Positions 25,434-33,800 are shown, counted from the first letter of the stretch. The stretch: 64,000 bases of DNA from Haemophilus sp. (GCA_019423025.1 JAHZCD010000002.1:130615-194614), one strand, 5' to 3'. Notes: generated by a model not told the origin, from the letters alone. Numbers and translations are program-made.

Positions 25434-25718
25434 TTATTCTGCTTGTGTTTCTACTTCCGCTGCAGCGTCAGGAGTTTGTGCTGCATGATGGCCGCCGTTA
25501 CTATTGTGGTGAGAAACAGAACGCGCTGGAACCACAGTTGAAATCGCGTGTTTGTACACCATTTGATTAACCGTGTTTTTTAATAAAATCACGAATTGGT
25601 CGAATGATTCGATTTGACCCTGTAATTTAATCCCATTAACGAGATAAATCGAAACAGGAATACGTTCACGGCGTAACGCATTCAAATAAGGATCTTGTAA
25701 TGATTGTCCTTTTGCCAT
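25434..25718 (-). CDS. hfq: RNA chaperone Hfq
   Basis: Hexameric Sm-like protein that pairs small RNAs with mRNAs. It has 94 residues. The Sm1 motif region (IPVSIYLVNGIKLQGQIESFDQF) and Sm2 motif YKHAISTVVP are intact, and GQSLQDPYLNALRRERIPV is the standard N terminus. The C-terminal tail (about 70-94) is short and rich in His, Ala and Glu. It lies between rluC and hflX on the same strand. Confidence 0.98.
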   Translation of the reverse strand: MAKGQSLQDPYLNALRRERIPVSIYLVNGIKLQGQIESFDQFVILLKNTVNQMVYKHAISTVVPARSVSHHNSNGGHHAAQTPDAAAEVETQAE

Positions 25719-25804
25719 TTTGCTATCCTTTGTTGTTATATGTTAATTAATGATAGAAACGAGTTGTCTCCGTCACCAAATATAGCAATAAACATTTTTC
25801 TTGT

Positions 25805-26785
25805 CTATGGGTTTATCTCTTTGCTTTCACGCAGTTTTTTCAGAATTGTTTTCATTTTTTCATCTAGTTGTGCATTGAAACGTAATGTTTCGCCCGTTTT
25901 AGGGTGTTCAAAGCGAATAGAAAATGCATGTAAAAACAAACGATTGAGTCCGAGATCTTGCATATATTTATCGAATTCTTTATCACCGTATTTATCATCC
26001 AGCGCGATTGGGTGACCTGCATATTGAGTATGAACTCGGATCTGATGGGTTCTTCCCGTTACAGGCGACGCTTTTACTAAGGTCGCATTTTGATAGCGTT
26101 CTTCAATGGCAAATCGCGTTTCTGAAGGTTTGCCTTGTTCACTGACTTTAACGATGCGTTCACCGCTGGCTAACTCATTTTTTAATAGAGGCGCTTGTAC
26201 GACTTTTACATGAGATTGCCATTGTCCACGTACGAGTGCGAGATAATCTTTTTGTACGTTTTTAACACGAAGTTGTTCATGTAAGTTGCGTAAGGCAGAG
26301 CGTTTTTTTGCCACTAATAAGATACCCGATGTATCTCTGTCTAAGCGATGAACCAATTCTAAAAAACGTGCTTCGGGGCGTAATGCACGCAAGGCTTCAA
26401 TCACACCAAAATTCAAACCACTCCCGCCATGAACCGCAATACCGGAAGGTTTATTCAATACTAATAAACAATCATCTTCAAAAATAATATGGCTTTCAAG
26501 GGAAGCGACTTTATTCAAGTTTTTAGAAATCGGTGCAGTATTTTTTTCAGAAACACGAACTGGAGGCACACGCACCACATCACCATTTTGTAATTTATAT
26601 TCAGGTTTGATTCGCCCTTTGTTCACACGTACTTCGCCTTTACGCAGAATGCGATAAATCAAACTTTTTGGTACGCCTTTTAATTTAGCCAATAAATAAT
26701 TATCAATGCGTTGTCCTGCTTCGTCCTCAGAAATGGTGAGCATTTTGACGGATTGATTGATGATTTTTTCTTGTTTTTCAGTCAT
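25805..26785 (-). CDS. rluC: 23S rRNA pseudouridine synthase RluC
   Basis: Makes pseudouridine at positions 955, 2504 and 2580 (E. coli numbering) of 23S rRNA. It has 326 residues. An S4 RNA-binding domain (about 15-75) precedes the RluA-type catalytic domain, whose HRLDRDTSG motif holds the catalytic Asp. RTHQIRVH is also present. It is divergent from rne, the arrangement known from E. coli and H. influenzae. RluC rather than RluD is chosen on this context and on the N-terminal sequence. Confidence 0.93.
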   Translation of the reverse strand: MTEKQEKIINQSVKMLTISEDEAGQRIDNYLLAKLKGVPKSLIYRILRKGEVRVNKGRIKPEYKLQNGDVVRVPPVRVSEKNTAPISKNLNKVASLESHIIFEDDCLLVLNKPSGIAVHGGSGLNFGVIEALRALRPEARFLELVHRLDRDTSGILLVAKKRSALRNLHEQLRVKNVQKDYLALVRGQWQSHVKVVQAPLLKNELASGERIVKVSEQGKPSETRFAIEERYQNATLVKASPVTGRTHQIRVHTQYAGHPIALDDKYGDKEFDKYMQDLGLNRLFLHAFSIRFEHPKTGETLRFNAQLDEKMKTILKKLRESKEINP

Positions 26786-27211
26786 TGAATCTGTCCTTTA
26801 AAAATTGGGCTGAATCATATCACAATATCCCAGGTGATAATAGCAAGAATGCCTTGCTAATTTAGCCCCGAATGTGGATAATAGAGCGTCTTTCTGCGCC
26901 TAAAATTTGGCATTTAGAAAGCGATTTTGTATGTTGGTCAAAACTCAATGCGGCGAATGGCATAAGACATTGATAATCAACATATTTTTCTTGAAGGTTA
27001 ACGCTTCCTTGCAATGCGTAATTAACACACCGCATTGTTTTACGAAAATTGTATTAGATAACAATTGAGTATGCTATCAATGCACCCAGCAACACACAGT
27101 CGTGAGATTGACTGTTCGCGAGAAACACGAGGTCGATGGCTAAGGTCAGTAAATCTGTAAAGTGCGGTTAATTTTCAAGGTATTTTAGATAATTCAAACG
27201 AGAAATTGACA
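26786..27211 (+). other. rluC-rne divergent region and long rne leader
   Basis: This is 426 nt without a protein gene. It should hold both promoters and the rne 5' UTR. Small inverted repeats are visible: AATTGT/ACAATT around 27047-27066 and ACAGTC/GACTGT around 27097-27116, plus one uptake sequence near 27160. In E. coli the rne leader forms hairpins through which RNase E controls its own mRNA. A similar role is likely here but was not demonstrated. Confidence 0.5.
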
Positions 27212-30025
27212 ATGAAAAGAATGTTAATCAATGCGACTCAAAAAGAAGAGTTGCGCGTTGCGTTGGTCGATGGCCAGCGTTTATTTGACTTGGATATTGA
27301 AAGTCCGGGTCATGAACAGAAAAAAGCCAATATTTACAAAGGGAAAATCACTCGCGTAGAGCCGAGTTTAGAAGCAGCCTTTGTGGATTATGGTGCAGAG
27401 CGTCATGGCTTCCTTCCTTTAAAAGAAATTGCCCGTGAGTATTTTCCTGCTGATTATGTGTTCCAAGGTCGTCCAAATATCCGTGATATTTTGACCGAAG
27501 GCCAAGAAGTGATCGTTCAGGTGAATAAAGAAGAACGTGGCAATAAAGGCGCGGCCTTAACCACTTTTGTTTCCCTTGCCGGTAGTTATTTGGTGATTAT
27601 GCCAAACAATCCGCGTGCAGGTGGCATCTCTCGCCGTATTGAAGGCGATGAACGTATCGAATTAAAAGAAGCATTGAGTTCTTTAGATGTACCGGAAGGC
27701 GTTGGCCTTATCGTGCGTACAGCGGGTGTGGGTAAATCACCAGAAGAATTACAATGGGACTTGAAAGTACTATTACATCATTGGGAAGCGATTAAACAAG
27801 CTTCACAAAGCCGTCCGGCGCCGTTCTTAATTCACCAAGAAAGTGATGTGATCGTTCGTGCGATCCGTGATTACTTGCGTCGTGATATCGGTGAGATCTT
27901 AATTGATAGCCCGAAAGTATTTGAAAAAGCGAAAGCGCACATCAAACTTGTACGTCCAGATTTCATCAATCGTGTGAAATTGTATCAAGGTGAAGTGCCG
28001 TTATTTAGTCACTATCAAATTGAGTCACAAATTGAATCCGCCTTCCAACGTGAAGTGCGTTTACCTTCTGGTGGTTCGATTGTCATTGATGTGACAGAAG
28101 CGTTAACGGCGATCGATATCAACTCGGCGCGTTCAACTCGTGGTGGTGATATTGAAGAAACCGCATTAAATACCAACCTTGAAGCGGCGGATGAAATTGC
28201 TCGTCAATTACGTTTACGTGACTTAGGTGGTTTAGTGGTCATCGATTTCATCGATATGACACCGGTTCGTCACCAACGTGAAGTAGAAAATCGTATCCGT
28301 GATGCGGTGCGTCAAGACCGTGCGCGTATTCAAATCAGCCGTATTTCTCGCTTCGGCTTATTGGAAATGTCTCGTCAGCGTTTAAGCCCATCATTAGGTG
28401 AGTCTTCTCACCATGTTTGCCCACGCTGTCAAGGTACGGGGAAAGTACGTGATAACGAAAGTTTATCTCTTTCTATCTTACGTTTAATCGAAGAAGAAGC
28501 GTTAAAAGAAAACACCAAACAAGTACACACTATCGTGCCTGTACAAATTGCGTCTTACTTACTTAACGAAAAACGTAAAGCTGTTCATAGCATCGAAAAA
28601 CGCCATGATGTTGATATTATCGTGGTACCAAATGAAGCAATGGAAACGCCGCATTTCAGCGTATTCCGTGTACGTGAAGGCGAAGAGCTAAATGAATTAA
28701 GCTATAACTTAACGAAATTCCATGATGCACAAGACGATACATTTGTACCAGAAGAGTCTCTTGTTTCTCGCAATATCGAAACTGCAGCAGTGACCTCTGA
28801 GCAAGTGATGGAAAGTGCAGCAGTATCTCTATCGATCCCAACGGCAGCGCCAGCACCAGTTGAGCGTAAATCGGAAGAACCGTCATTGTTTGCGAAAATT
28901 GTTGCCGCAATTAAAGGTTTATTTGCTTCTGAACCAAAAGAAGAAGAGAAAAACCAAAACAACCGCAACAATCGTAACAACAACCGTAATAATCGTCGCA
29001 ATCAAGAACGTCGTAATACTCGTCGTTCTCGCAATAACGAAAACAACGATAATGCGAAAAATACAGATGAAGAAAATGCGCGTCCAACTCGCGAGCGTGT
29101 AAATAATCGTCGCAATCGTCGTAACGCGAATGAAGAAGTGACATCTGAAAGTGCGGTTAATTTTGCTAATGTTTCTGATGATAATCGTCAAGAAGAAAAA
29201 GCAGAGAAACCGGTAGCAGAGCGTCGTCAACGTCGTGATTTACGTAAACGTGTTCGTATTGATGACAATGTAAATAACGTAAATGAGAATGCTATTGAAG
29301 CGGTTGAAGTACCAGTTGTTGAGACTGTTCAAAATGAAGTGGTTGAAAACAATGTTGCTGATAATATAGAAGATAAACCACGTCAAGAACGTCAGCGTCG
29401 TACTCCACGTCATTTACGTACATCGAATAATCAACGTCGTCGTCGTAATGAAGTGAAGTCACCAATGCCATTATTTGCGGCAGTTGCTTCACCTGAATTA
29501 GCAAGCGGTAAAGTATGCATCGATTATTCTGCTGTGAATGCACCGAAAGAAAATAATTTCTTATCGGTTGATGAATTGCTTGAGCAAGAAAAAACGAAAA
29601 AAGGTGTGATTACGCCTGCAACAGGTATTGTCCTGGAAGAGAAATCAGTTGAAGCACAACCAGCATTAGATTTTATTACTCAACCGGCAAATGAAGCGGT
29701 TCAACAGAAAGTGCAAGAATCATTAGAACGCTTGCATCATAAATCAGAACCTGTTGCTCAAGTTGCAACGACAGAAGTTGAACCACAAGAGAAAACAGAG
29801 TTTGTTCGCTCTTATGTGTTCACTGGTCGTGCAGGTACCATTTCAGCGGTACAACACACTAAAGCAGCGATGACATTAGCTAAAGCGCCAGATGAAGAGT
29901 CTAAATCATTCCCAATTGTAGAATGGACGGAGTCTCGCTATTACTTTAACGGTAAAGGTGCCGCAGGCCATCATAGTGCAATTAGCCATATTTATTCTGA
30001 ACCGACACAAGCTAAAGCAGAGTAA
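27212..30025 (+). CDS. rne: ribonuclease E
   Basis: Essential endoribonuclease of mRNA decay, rRNA and tRNA processing. It has 937 residues from ATG 27212 (MKRMLINATQ, as in E. coli). An in-frame TTG two codons earlier is rejected. The N-terminal half holds an S1 domain (about 37-120), the DNase I-like catalytic region with DINSARSTRGGD and VIDFIDM (the two magnesium Asp residues) and the Zn-link CPRCQGTG near 404-407. The C-terminal half is disordered, with an Asn/Arg-rich stretch (about 575-650), a second Arg-rich block near 735 and a conserved C-terminal tail FNGKGAAGHHSA. A membrane-anchor helix (LFAKIVAAIKGLFAS) is near 560. Confidence 0.98.
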   Translation: MKRMLINATQKEELRVALVDGQRLFDLDIESPGHEQKKANIYKGKITRVEPSLEAAFVDYGAERHGFLPLKEIAREYFPADYVFQGRPNIRDILTEGQEVIVQVNKEERGNKGAALTTFVSLAGSYLVIMPNNPRAGGISRRIEGDERIELKEALSSLDVPEGVGLIVRTAGVGKSPEELQWDLKVLLHHWEAIKQASQSRPAPFLIHQESDVIVRAIRDYLRRDIGEILIDSPKVFEKAKAHIKLVRPDFINRVKLYQGEVPLFSHYQIESQIESAFQREVRLPSGGSIVIDVTEALTAIDINSARSTRGGDIEETALNTNLEAADEIARQLRLRDLGGLVVIDFIDMTPVRHQREVENRIRDAVRQDRARIQISRISRFGLLEMSRQRLSPSLGESSHHVCPRCQGTGKVRDNESLSLSILRLIEEEALKENTKQVHTIVPVQIASYLLNEKRKAVHSIEKRHDVDIIVVPNEAMETPHFSVFRVREGEELNELSYNLTKFHDAQDDTFVPEESLVSRNIETAAVTSEQVMESAAVSLSIPTAAPAPVERKSEEPSLFAKIVAAIKGLFASEPKEEEKNQNNRNNRNNNRNNRRNQERRNTRRSRNNENNDNAKNTDEENARPTRERVNNRRNRRNANEEVTSESAVNFANVSDDNRQEEKAEKPVAERRQRRDLRKRVRIDDNVNNVNENAIEAVEVPVVETVQNEVVENNVADNIEDKPRQERQRRTPRHLRTSNNQRRRRNEVKSPMPLFAAVASPELASGKVCIDYSAVNAPKENNFLSVDELLEQEKTKKGVITPATGIVLEEKSVEAQPALDFITQPANEAVQQKVQESLERLHHKSEPVAQVATTEVEPQEKTEFVRSYVFTGRAGTISAVQHTKAAMTLAKAPDEESKSFPIVEWTESRYYFNGKGAAGHHSAISHIYSEPTQAKAE

Positions 30026-30041
30026 TATCTTAATCATAAAG

Positions 30042-30067
30042 ACGGAACCAATAGGTTCCGTTTTTTA
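30042..30067 (+). terminator. terminator of rne
   Basis: ACGGAACC (30042-30049) pairs with GGTTCCGT (30054-30061) around an AATA loop, followed by a T-run. Confidence 0.93.
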
Positions 30068-30133
30068 TTTTGTGTATTTTTAAAACATAGTGATTTAAAA
30101 GTAGTCAGTCAGATAATTTTTTTATTTTCTTGC

Positions 30134-30162
30134 TTGACGGGATGGGGGAAAAAACGTATTAT
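30134..30162 (+). promoter_or_regulatory. promoter of tRNA-Ser
   Basis: TTGACG (30134-30139), a 17-nt spacer and TATTAT (30157-30162) lie 18 nt before the tRNA 5' end. A G-run lies in the spacer. Confidence 0.75.
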
Positions 30163-30180
30163 TCACCTCGCTTAAATCAC

Positions 30181-30270
30181 GGAGGAATGGTCGAGTGGTT
30201 GAAGGCACCGGTCTTGAAAACCGGCGAGGGTTTACGCCCTCCGTGAGTTCGAATCTCACTTCCTCCGCCA
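30181..30270 (+). tRNA. tRNA-Ser (TGA)
   Basis: This is a 90-nt class II tRNA with a long variable arm (GAGGGTTTACGCCCTC) and an encoded CCA end. Acceptor GGAGGAA pairs with TTCCTCC. The anticodon stem CCGGT/ACCGG encloses TGA, reading UCA and related Ser codons. It has its own promoter and terminator. Confidence 0.96.
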
Positions 30271-30281
30271 TCAAATTCAAA

Positions 30282-30313
30282 AAATCCCTAAGTCGAAAGA
30301 TTTAGGGATTTTT
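30282..30313. terminator. terminator between tRNA-Ser and priC
   Basis: AAATCCCTAA (30282-30291) pairs with TTAGGGATTT (30302-30311). It is flanked by A-rich and T-rich sequence, so it can serve tRNA-Ser on the plus strand and priC on the minus strand. Confidence 0.85.
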
Positions 30314-30338
30314 GCTTTTCAGTCTATTAAAAAATATC

Positions 30339-30920
30339 TTATTTTTTGACCGCACTTTCTTGGGCTTCTTTAAAGGCAAGGTATTCTTCTAAGGTCTCAA
30401 TCGCCTCTAAACATTTTTGACGGCGCGTTAAATAAATTGCCGCAGTTTGCTTATGCATATCTCGTTGAATATCTGTTTGTGCCGTATCCGCTTGTGCTTT
30501 AGCTTCTTCGTATTTTTCCGTGAGTTGCTGCAAGGCTTCATAATACTTTTCTAGACGCTCTCTAGGAGGGAGACGATGAATGCTATGTTGTGATTTACTA
30601 CTTGCAACTTGTGGCTCTGCTATTTTCGGCTGAATGGGCTTTTTATGCTTGCGATTCATGGCTTCAGTCAAGGCGGTGCATTGCCCTAAAAGATGTTCAG
30701 CCATAAATACAATTTGTTCTTCATTTTGATGAGGAATTTTACATAGCTTAGTTAAGCTTTGCTGGATTTCTTTGAGATAAAAACCGACGGTTTCAAAATC
30801 TTCGGTAAATAAAGTGCGGTTAAATTTCGCGTTGATTTTTTTATCAGAGTCAGTTTGATAGGCTTGAGTCAGTTGCTGTACTTTTTGCTCGAGCGTATTG
30901 AGTAATGATTGAATAGACAT
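30339..30920 (-). CDS. priC: primosomal replication protein PriC
   Basis: DnaB-loading factor for restart of stalled replication forks. It has 193 residues from ATG 30920, mostly alpha-helical. The SIQSLLNTLEQKVQQLTQAY start, the FNRTLF and FYLKEIQQSL segments and RLPPRERLEKYYEALQQL match PriC. A longer reading frame running back to 31040 is rejected because those 40 codons read through the upstream terminator. The likely ribosome-binding site GGGGA is the 3' arm of that terminator. An uptake sequence occurs inside the gene. Confidence 0.92.
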   Translation of the reverse strand: MSIQSLLNTLEQKVQQLTQAYQTDSDKKINAKFNRTLFTEDFETVGFYLKEIQQSLTKLCKIPHQNEEQIVFMAEHLLGQCTALTEAMNRKHKKPIQPKIAEPQVASSKSQHSIHRLPPRERLEKYYEALQQLTEKYEEAKAQADTAQTDIQRDMHKQTAAIYLTRRQKCLEAIETLEEYLAFKEAQESAVKK

Positions 30921-30924
30921 AAAA

Positions 30925-30951
30925 AATCCCCGCATAATGTATGCAGGGATT
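30925..30951 (-). terminator. terminator of the transporter gene, overlapping the priC ribosome-binding site
   Basis: AATCCC-C-GCATA and TATGC-A-GGGATT pair around an ATG loop, with one mismatch. On the minus strand TTTTTT follows directly and the priC ATG comes next. The closing arm contains GGGGA, 6 nt from the priC start. Confidence 0.8.
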
Positions 30952-30958
30952 ATAACGA

Positions 30959-32311
30959 TTAAAGGGTCATGGCTGCAATCCAACCGAACGCTAATAATGG
31001 GATATTGTAGTGAATAAAGGTTGGCACAACAGAATCCCAAATGTGGTCGTGTTTACCATCTATATTCAAACCGGATGTCGGCCCAAGTGTTGAGTCAGAA
31101 GCCGGTGAACCCGCATCCCCTAATGCTGCTGCTACACCTACGATAGCTACTGTCGCAAGTGGTGAGAAACCAAAAGAGAGACAGAGTGGTACATAAATTG
31201 AGGTAATAATTGGTACAGTTGAGAAAGAAGAACCAATACCCATGGTAATCAATAACCCAACGAGTAACATTAAGAATGCGGCAACGCCTTTACTTTGAAT
31301 CGCACCGGTTGAAAGTGCATCAACTAATTCTTTCACGCCACTTGTGGTATTAATCACATTCGCGAAACCAGAGGCAGCAATCATAACGAAGCCAATCATT
31401 GCCATTAAGCGTAAACCTTGTTGGAAAATGTCGTTACTTTCTTTGAGTTTGAAGATACCGAATGCCCCGAAAATGATTAAACCGACTAAACCACCAATAA
31501 TTGTAGAGCTTGTGAAAAGCTGGGTGGCAAAAGTGGCGACAATGGCGACCGCACTTGCGGTAATTTGAATAGGTTTAATATTCGCAATGTGTTGTTCAAT
31601 TTCAGCTGTAGTGGGTTCTGCCGTTGTCACAACATACTCGCGCGGTTTGCGATAGGTAACAAATACGGCAGTGAGTAAACCAAGAATCATACCAATAACA
31701 GGGATAAGCATAGCAAAAGAAACTTCACCAACACTGGTTTGTAAACCGAGTGGAGCACCAGCCAGATTGATATTTTTTACTAAAACGCTTTCGATAAAGA
31801 TTTTCCCGAAGCCAACCGGCAAGATCATATAGGTTGCGGTTAAACCAAAGGTAATAATACAAGCCACTGCACGACGATCGATTTTTAAACGGTTAAAAAT
31901 AGAAAGTAAAGGCGGTACCACAATCGGAATAAACGCAATGTGTACTGGGAGCAAGTTTTGGGATGAAATTGAGAATAAAAGCAAAATACCAAGTAGCATA
32001 TATTTAAACCAAGCTAAATTTTTGCCGGTTGGTGTTTTGTTCATTCGAGTAATAATTTTATAAGCAAGCAAATCAGTGATGCCAGATTTTGAAATCGCAA
32101 TGGCAAATGCACCGAGCATCGCATAGTTCATGGCAACTTCAGCACCACCACCTAAACCACCTGTAAAGGCTTCAATGGTTTTGCTTAAACCTAAGTCTCC
32201 GCATAAACCAGCTGTAAGGGCCGAAATCACAAGTGCGATAACCACGTTCACGCGCAGTAGGCTTAACGCCAGTAGCACGACAATTGAAATAACAACGGGA
32301 TTAGATAGCAT
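30959..32311 (-). CDS. Na+/H+ antiporter-family permease (YuiF type), predicted histidine transporter
   Basis: Polytopic inner membrane protein with 450 residues, about eleven hydrophobic spans and conserved GLGGGAEVAMNYAMLGAFA, QNLLPVHIAFIPIVVPPLL and GDAGSPASDSTLGPTSGLN segments of the NhaC/YuiF-type family. Sequence alone would suggest cation/proton exchange. However, a full histidine attenuator lies upstream (leader peptide with four His, anti-terminator, terminator), so expression should rise when charged tRNA-His is scarce. That makes histidine (or a precursor) the likely substrate. I recall comparative-genomic work proposing the same for the H. influenzae homologue. ATG 32311 has AAGGAAC upstream. 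It is monocistronic, ending at the terminator before priC. Confidence 0.88.
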   Translation of the reverse strand: MLSNPVVISIVVLLALSLLRVNVVIALVISALTAGLCGDLGLSKTIEAFTGGLGGGAEVAMNYAMLGAFAIAISKSGITDLLAYKIITRMNKTPTGKNLAWFKYMLLGILLLFSISSQNLLPVHIAFIPIVVPPLLSIFNRLKIDRRAVACIITFGLTATYMILPVGFGKIFIESVLVKNINLAGAPLGLQTSVGEVSFAMLIPVIGMILGLLTAVFVTYRKPREYVVTTAEPTTAEIEQHIANIKPIQITASAVAIVATFATQLFTSSTIIGGLVGLIIFGAFGIFKLKESNDIFQQGLRLMAMIGFVMIAASGFANVINTTSGVKELVDALSTGAIQSKGVAAFLMLLVGLLITMGIGSSFSTVPIITSIYVPLCLSFGFSPLATVAIVGVAAALGDAGSPASDSTLGPTSGLNIDGKHDHIWDSVVPTFIHYNIPLLAFGWIAAMTL

Positions 32312-32329
32312 ATTGTTGTTCCTTATTGA

Positions 32330-32386
32330 TTAATTAAAATAAAAAGGTCGCATAAAAGAAAATTGATTTAAGGTTAAATGTCGCAT
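32330..32386 (-). CDS. possible 18-residue small ORF between attenuator and transporter
   Basis: ATG 32386 follows a strong AGGAG and opens an 18-codon frame, MRHLTLNQFSFMRPFYFN, that ends 18 nt before the transporter ATG. It lies after the attenuator terminator, so it would be translated only on read-through mRNA. It may couple translation to the transporter or be chance. There is no database evidence for it. Confidence 0.35.
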   Translation of the reverse strand: MRHLTLNQFSFMRPFYFN

Positions 32387-32407
32387 AGTAATAAACTCCT
32401 GTAAATT

Positions 32408-32449
32408 GATAATAAAACAAAACCCCTCGAAAGTTGCCTTCCGAGGGGT
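32408..32449 (-). terminator. attenuator terminator (E:F)
   Basis: On the minus strand ACCCCTCGGAAG and CTTTCGAGGGGT pair over 12 bp (one G-U) around a GCAA tetraloop (32422-32449). TTTGTTTTATTATC follows. It lies between the His leader peptide and the transporter gene. Confidence 0.93.
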
Positions 32450-32520
32450 AAGATTTTTTTGATCTTTATCTTGTCAGCTCGGAAGAAATCTTCCAAGCAC
32501 GCCAACAGCCTGAAAGATTA
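32408..32520 (-). promoter_or_regulatory. histidine attenuator (mutually exclusive hairpins B:C, C:D, D:E, E:F)
   Basis: On the minus strand: B (AATCTTTCA, 32511-32519) overlaps the leader stop and can pair with C (TGGAAGATT); C (GCTTGGAAG, 32490-32498) pairs with D (CTTCCGAGC, 32477-32485); D (CTTCCGAG) is also exactly complementary to E (CTCGGAAG, 32438-32445); E pairs with F as the terminator. A ribosome stalled at His codons leaves B free to take C, so D takes E and transcription continues. A ribosome reaching the stop covers B, so C:D and the terminator form. Confidence 0.9.
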
Positions 32521-32562
32521 TTCAGTTGAATGGCGATGATGGTGACGAAGGATAAAGTTCAT
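32518..32562 (-). CDS. histidine leader peptide
   Basis: A 14-codon ORF encodes MNFILRHHHRHSTE, with His at 7, 8, 9 and 11 (HHHRH). An AGAG sequence precedes the ATG. It is followed at once by the alternative hairpins of the attenuator and then the terminator. The peptide has no function beyond making transcription of the downstream transporter depend on the supply of charged tRNA-His, as with hisL. It is far too short for standard gene callers. Confidence 0.9.
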   Translation of the reverse strand: MNFILRHHHRHSTE

Positions 32563-32604
32563 TTGAAACTCTCTTATTTAGATAACTAAATTGAATTACT
32601 TTTT

Positions 32605-32633
32605 AAAATACGGTAAAGCGAAAAGGATTGCAA
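32605..32633 (-). promoter_or_regulatory. promoter of the His-leader transcript
   Basis: On the minus strand TTGCAA (32628-32633), a 17-nt spacer and TATTTT (32605-32610) lie about 40 nt before the leader ATG. Confidence 0.6.
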
Positions 32634-32658
32634 GCCTTTTTTCTAAAAAATTTGAAAA

Positions 32659-33348
32659 TTAAAGTGCGGTATGATTTTCAGTAGTTTTTTCCGTTTCATC
32701 GGTTTGAGCAATATGCGGGAAACCACCAAGCTCTTTTAAATGATTCACCATATAGCAAAATAATTCTGCCGTACGTTCGGTATCATATAGTGCCGAGTGT
32801 GCTTGTTTACCATCAAAAGGAATTTTTGCTGCTTGGCACGCTTTGACGAGTACGGTTTGGCCAAACATAAAACCGGCAAGCGTTGCGGTATCAAACATCC
32901 CAAAAGGGTGGAATGGATTGCGTTTTACGCCCGTACGTTCAGCCGCCGCCATCACGAAGCTTTGGTCAAAAGCAGCATTGTGCGCCACGATGATAGAACG
33001 CTGACATTCAGCATCTTTTTGTCCACGACGCACCATTTGGAACAACCCTGTGATGGCATCTAATTCAGATACGGCACCACGCAATGGATTGTGAATATCA
33101 ATCCCGTTAAATTTGAGTGATTCGGGATTAATATTCGCCCCCTCAAATGGTTCAATATGGAAATGGCATTTTTGATCAGGGTGTAAATTGCCATTTTCAT
33201 CCATTTTTAAGGTAATTGCCGCAAGCTCTAAAAGTGCATCTTTTTTCGCATCAAATCCAGCTGTTTCCACATCAATAATGACAGGGAAATAGCCACGGAA
33301 CCGATTTTTTAATTGGTGGTGATAAGGAATTTCAGGTGTATCTGACAC
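32659..33348 (-). CDS. rnt: ribonuclease T
   Basis: DEDD-family 3'-5' exonuclease that trims tRNA CCA ends and matures stable RNAs. It has 229 residues. ExoI is IDVETAGFD (Asp, Glu), ExoII is AHNAAFDQSF and ExoIII is HSALYDTERTAELF. The C-terminal tail includes an uptake sequence. It follows gloA by 10 nt; the gloA-rnt pair is conserved with E. coli. Confidence 0.97.
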   Translation of the reverse strand: MSDTPEIPYHHQLKNRFRGYFPVIIDVETAGFDAKKDALLELAAITLKMDENGNLHPDQKCHFHIEPFEGANINPESLKFNGIDIHNPLRGAVSELDAITGLFQMVRRGQKDAECQRSIIVAHNAAFDQSFVMAAAERTGVKRNPFHPFGMFDTATLAGFMFGQTVLVKACQAAKIPFDGKQAHSALYDTERTAELFCYMVNHLKELGGFPHIAQTDETEKTTENHTAL

Positions 33349-33358
33349 AATGTATTCC

Positions 33359-33766
33359 TTAATTCCCTAAAGCTGATTTTGCACTTTTGTTTTCAATAAA
33401 CTCGATCTTATAACCATCCGGATCTTCAACGAATGCAATCACAGTTGTGCCACCTTTAACAGGGCCCGCTTCGCGAGTCACTTTACCACCATGAGCACGC
33501 ACTGCTTCACAAGTTGCGTAAATGTCATCTACACCAATCGCAATATGACCGTAAGCATTACCAAGATCATATTCAGTCACGCCCCAGTTGTATGTTAATT
33601 CAATTTCTGCAGCGCTTTCGCCATCTTCGTAACCTAAAAAAGCAAGCGTGTATTTATATTCTGGGTTTTCACTCGTACGCAATAAACGCATACCTAAAAC
33701 ATCTTGATAAAATTTAATAGAACGGTCTAAATCACCTACTCGAAGCATTGTATGTAAAATTTGCAT
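33359..33766 (-). CDS. gloA: lactoylglutathione lyase (glyoxalase I)
   Basis: Turns the methylglyoxal-glutathione adduct into S-lactoylglutathione. It has 135 residues. All four metal ligands of the nickel-type enzyme are in place: His5, Glu56, His74 and Glu122. A minus-strand extended -10 (TGCTATAAT) at 33801-33809 gives a short leader. It is first gene of gloA-rnt. Confidence 0.98.
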   Translation of the reverse strand: MQILHTMLRVGDLDRSIKFYQDVLGMRLLRTSENPEYKYTLAFLGYEDGESAAEIELTYNWGVTEYDLGNAYGHIAIGVDDIYATCEAVRAHGGKVTREAGPVKGGTTVIAFVEDPDGYKIEFIENKSAKSALGN

Positions 33767-33800
33767 TTTGTTTTCCTCTTTTCTATTTGGGTGTTGGGGG

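Noticed and set aside
28656..29543. Long open frames on the minus strand opposite rne
   Set aside because: They mirror the Asn/Arg-rich region of RNase E, have no ribosome-binding sites and encode biased low-complexity peptides.
30921..31040. N-terminal extension of PriC by 40 residues
   Set aside because: It would translate through the terminator of the upstream gene and into its coding sequence. The ATG at 30920 fits PriC length and start.
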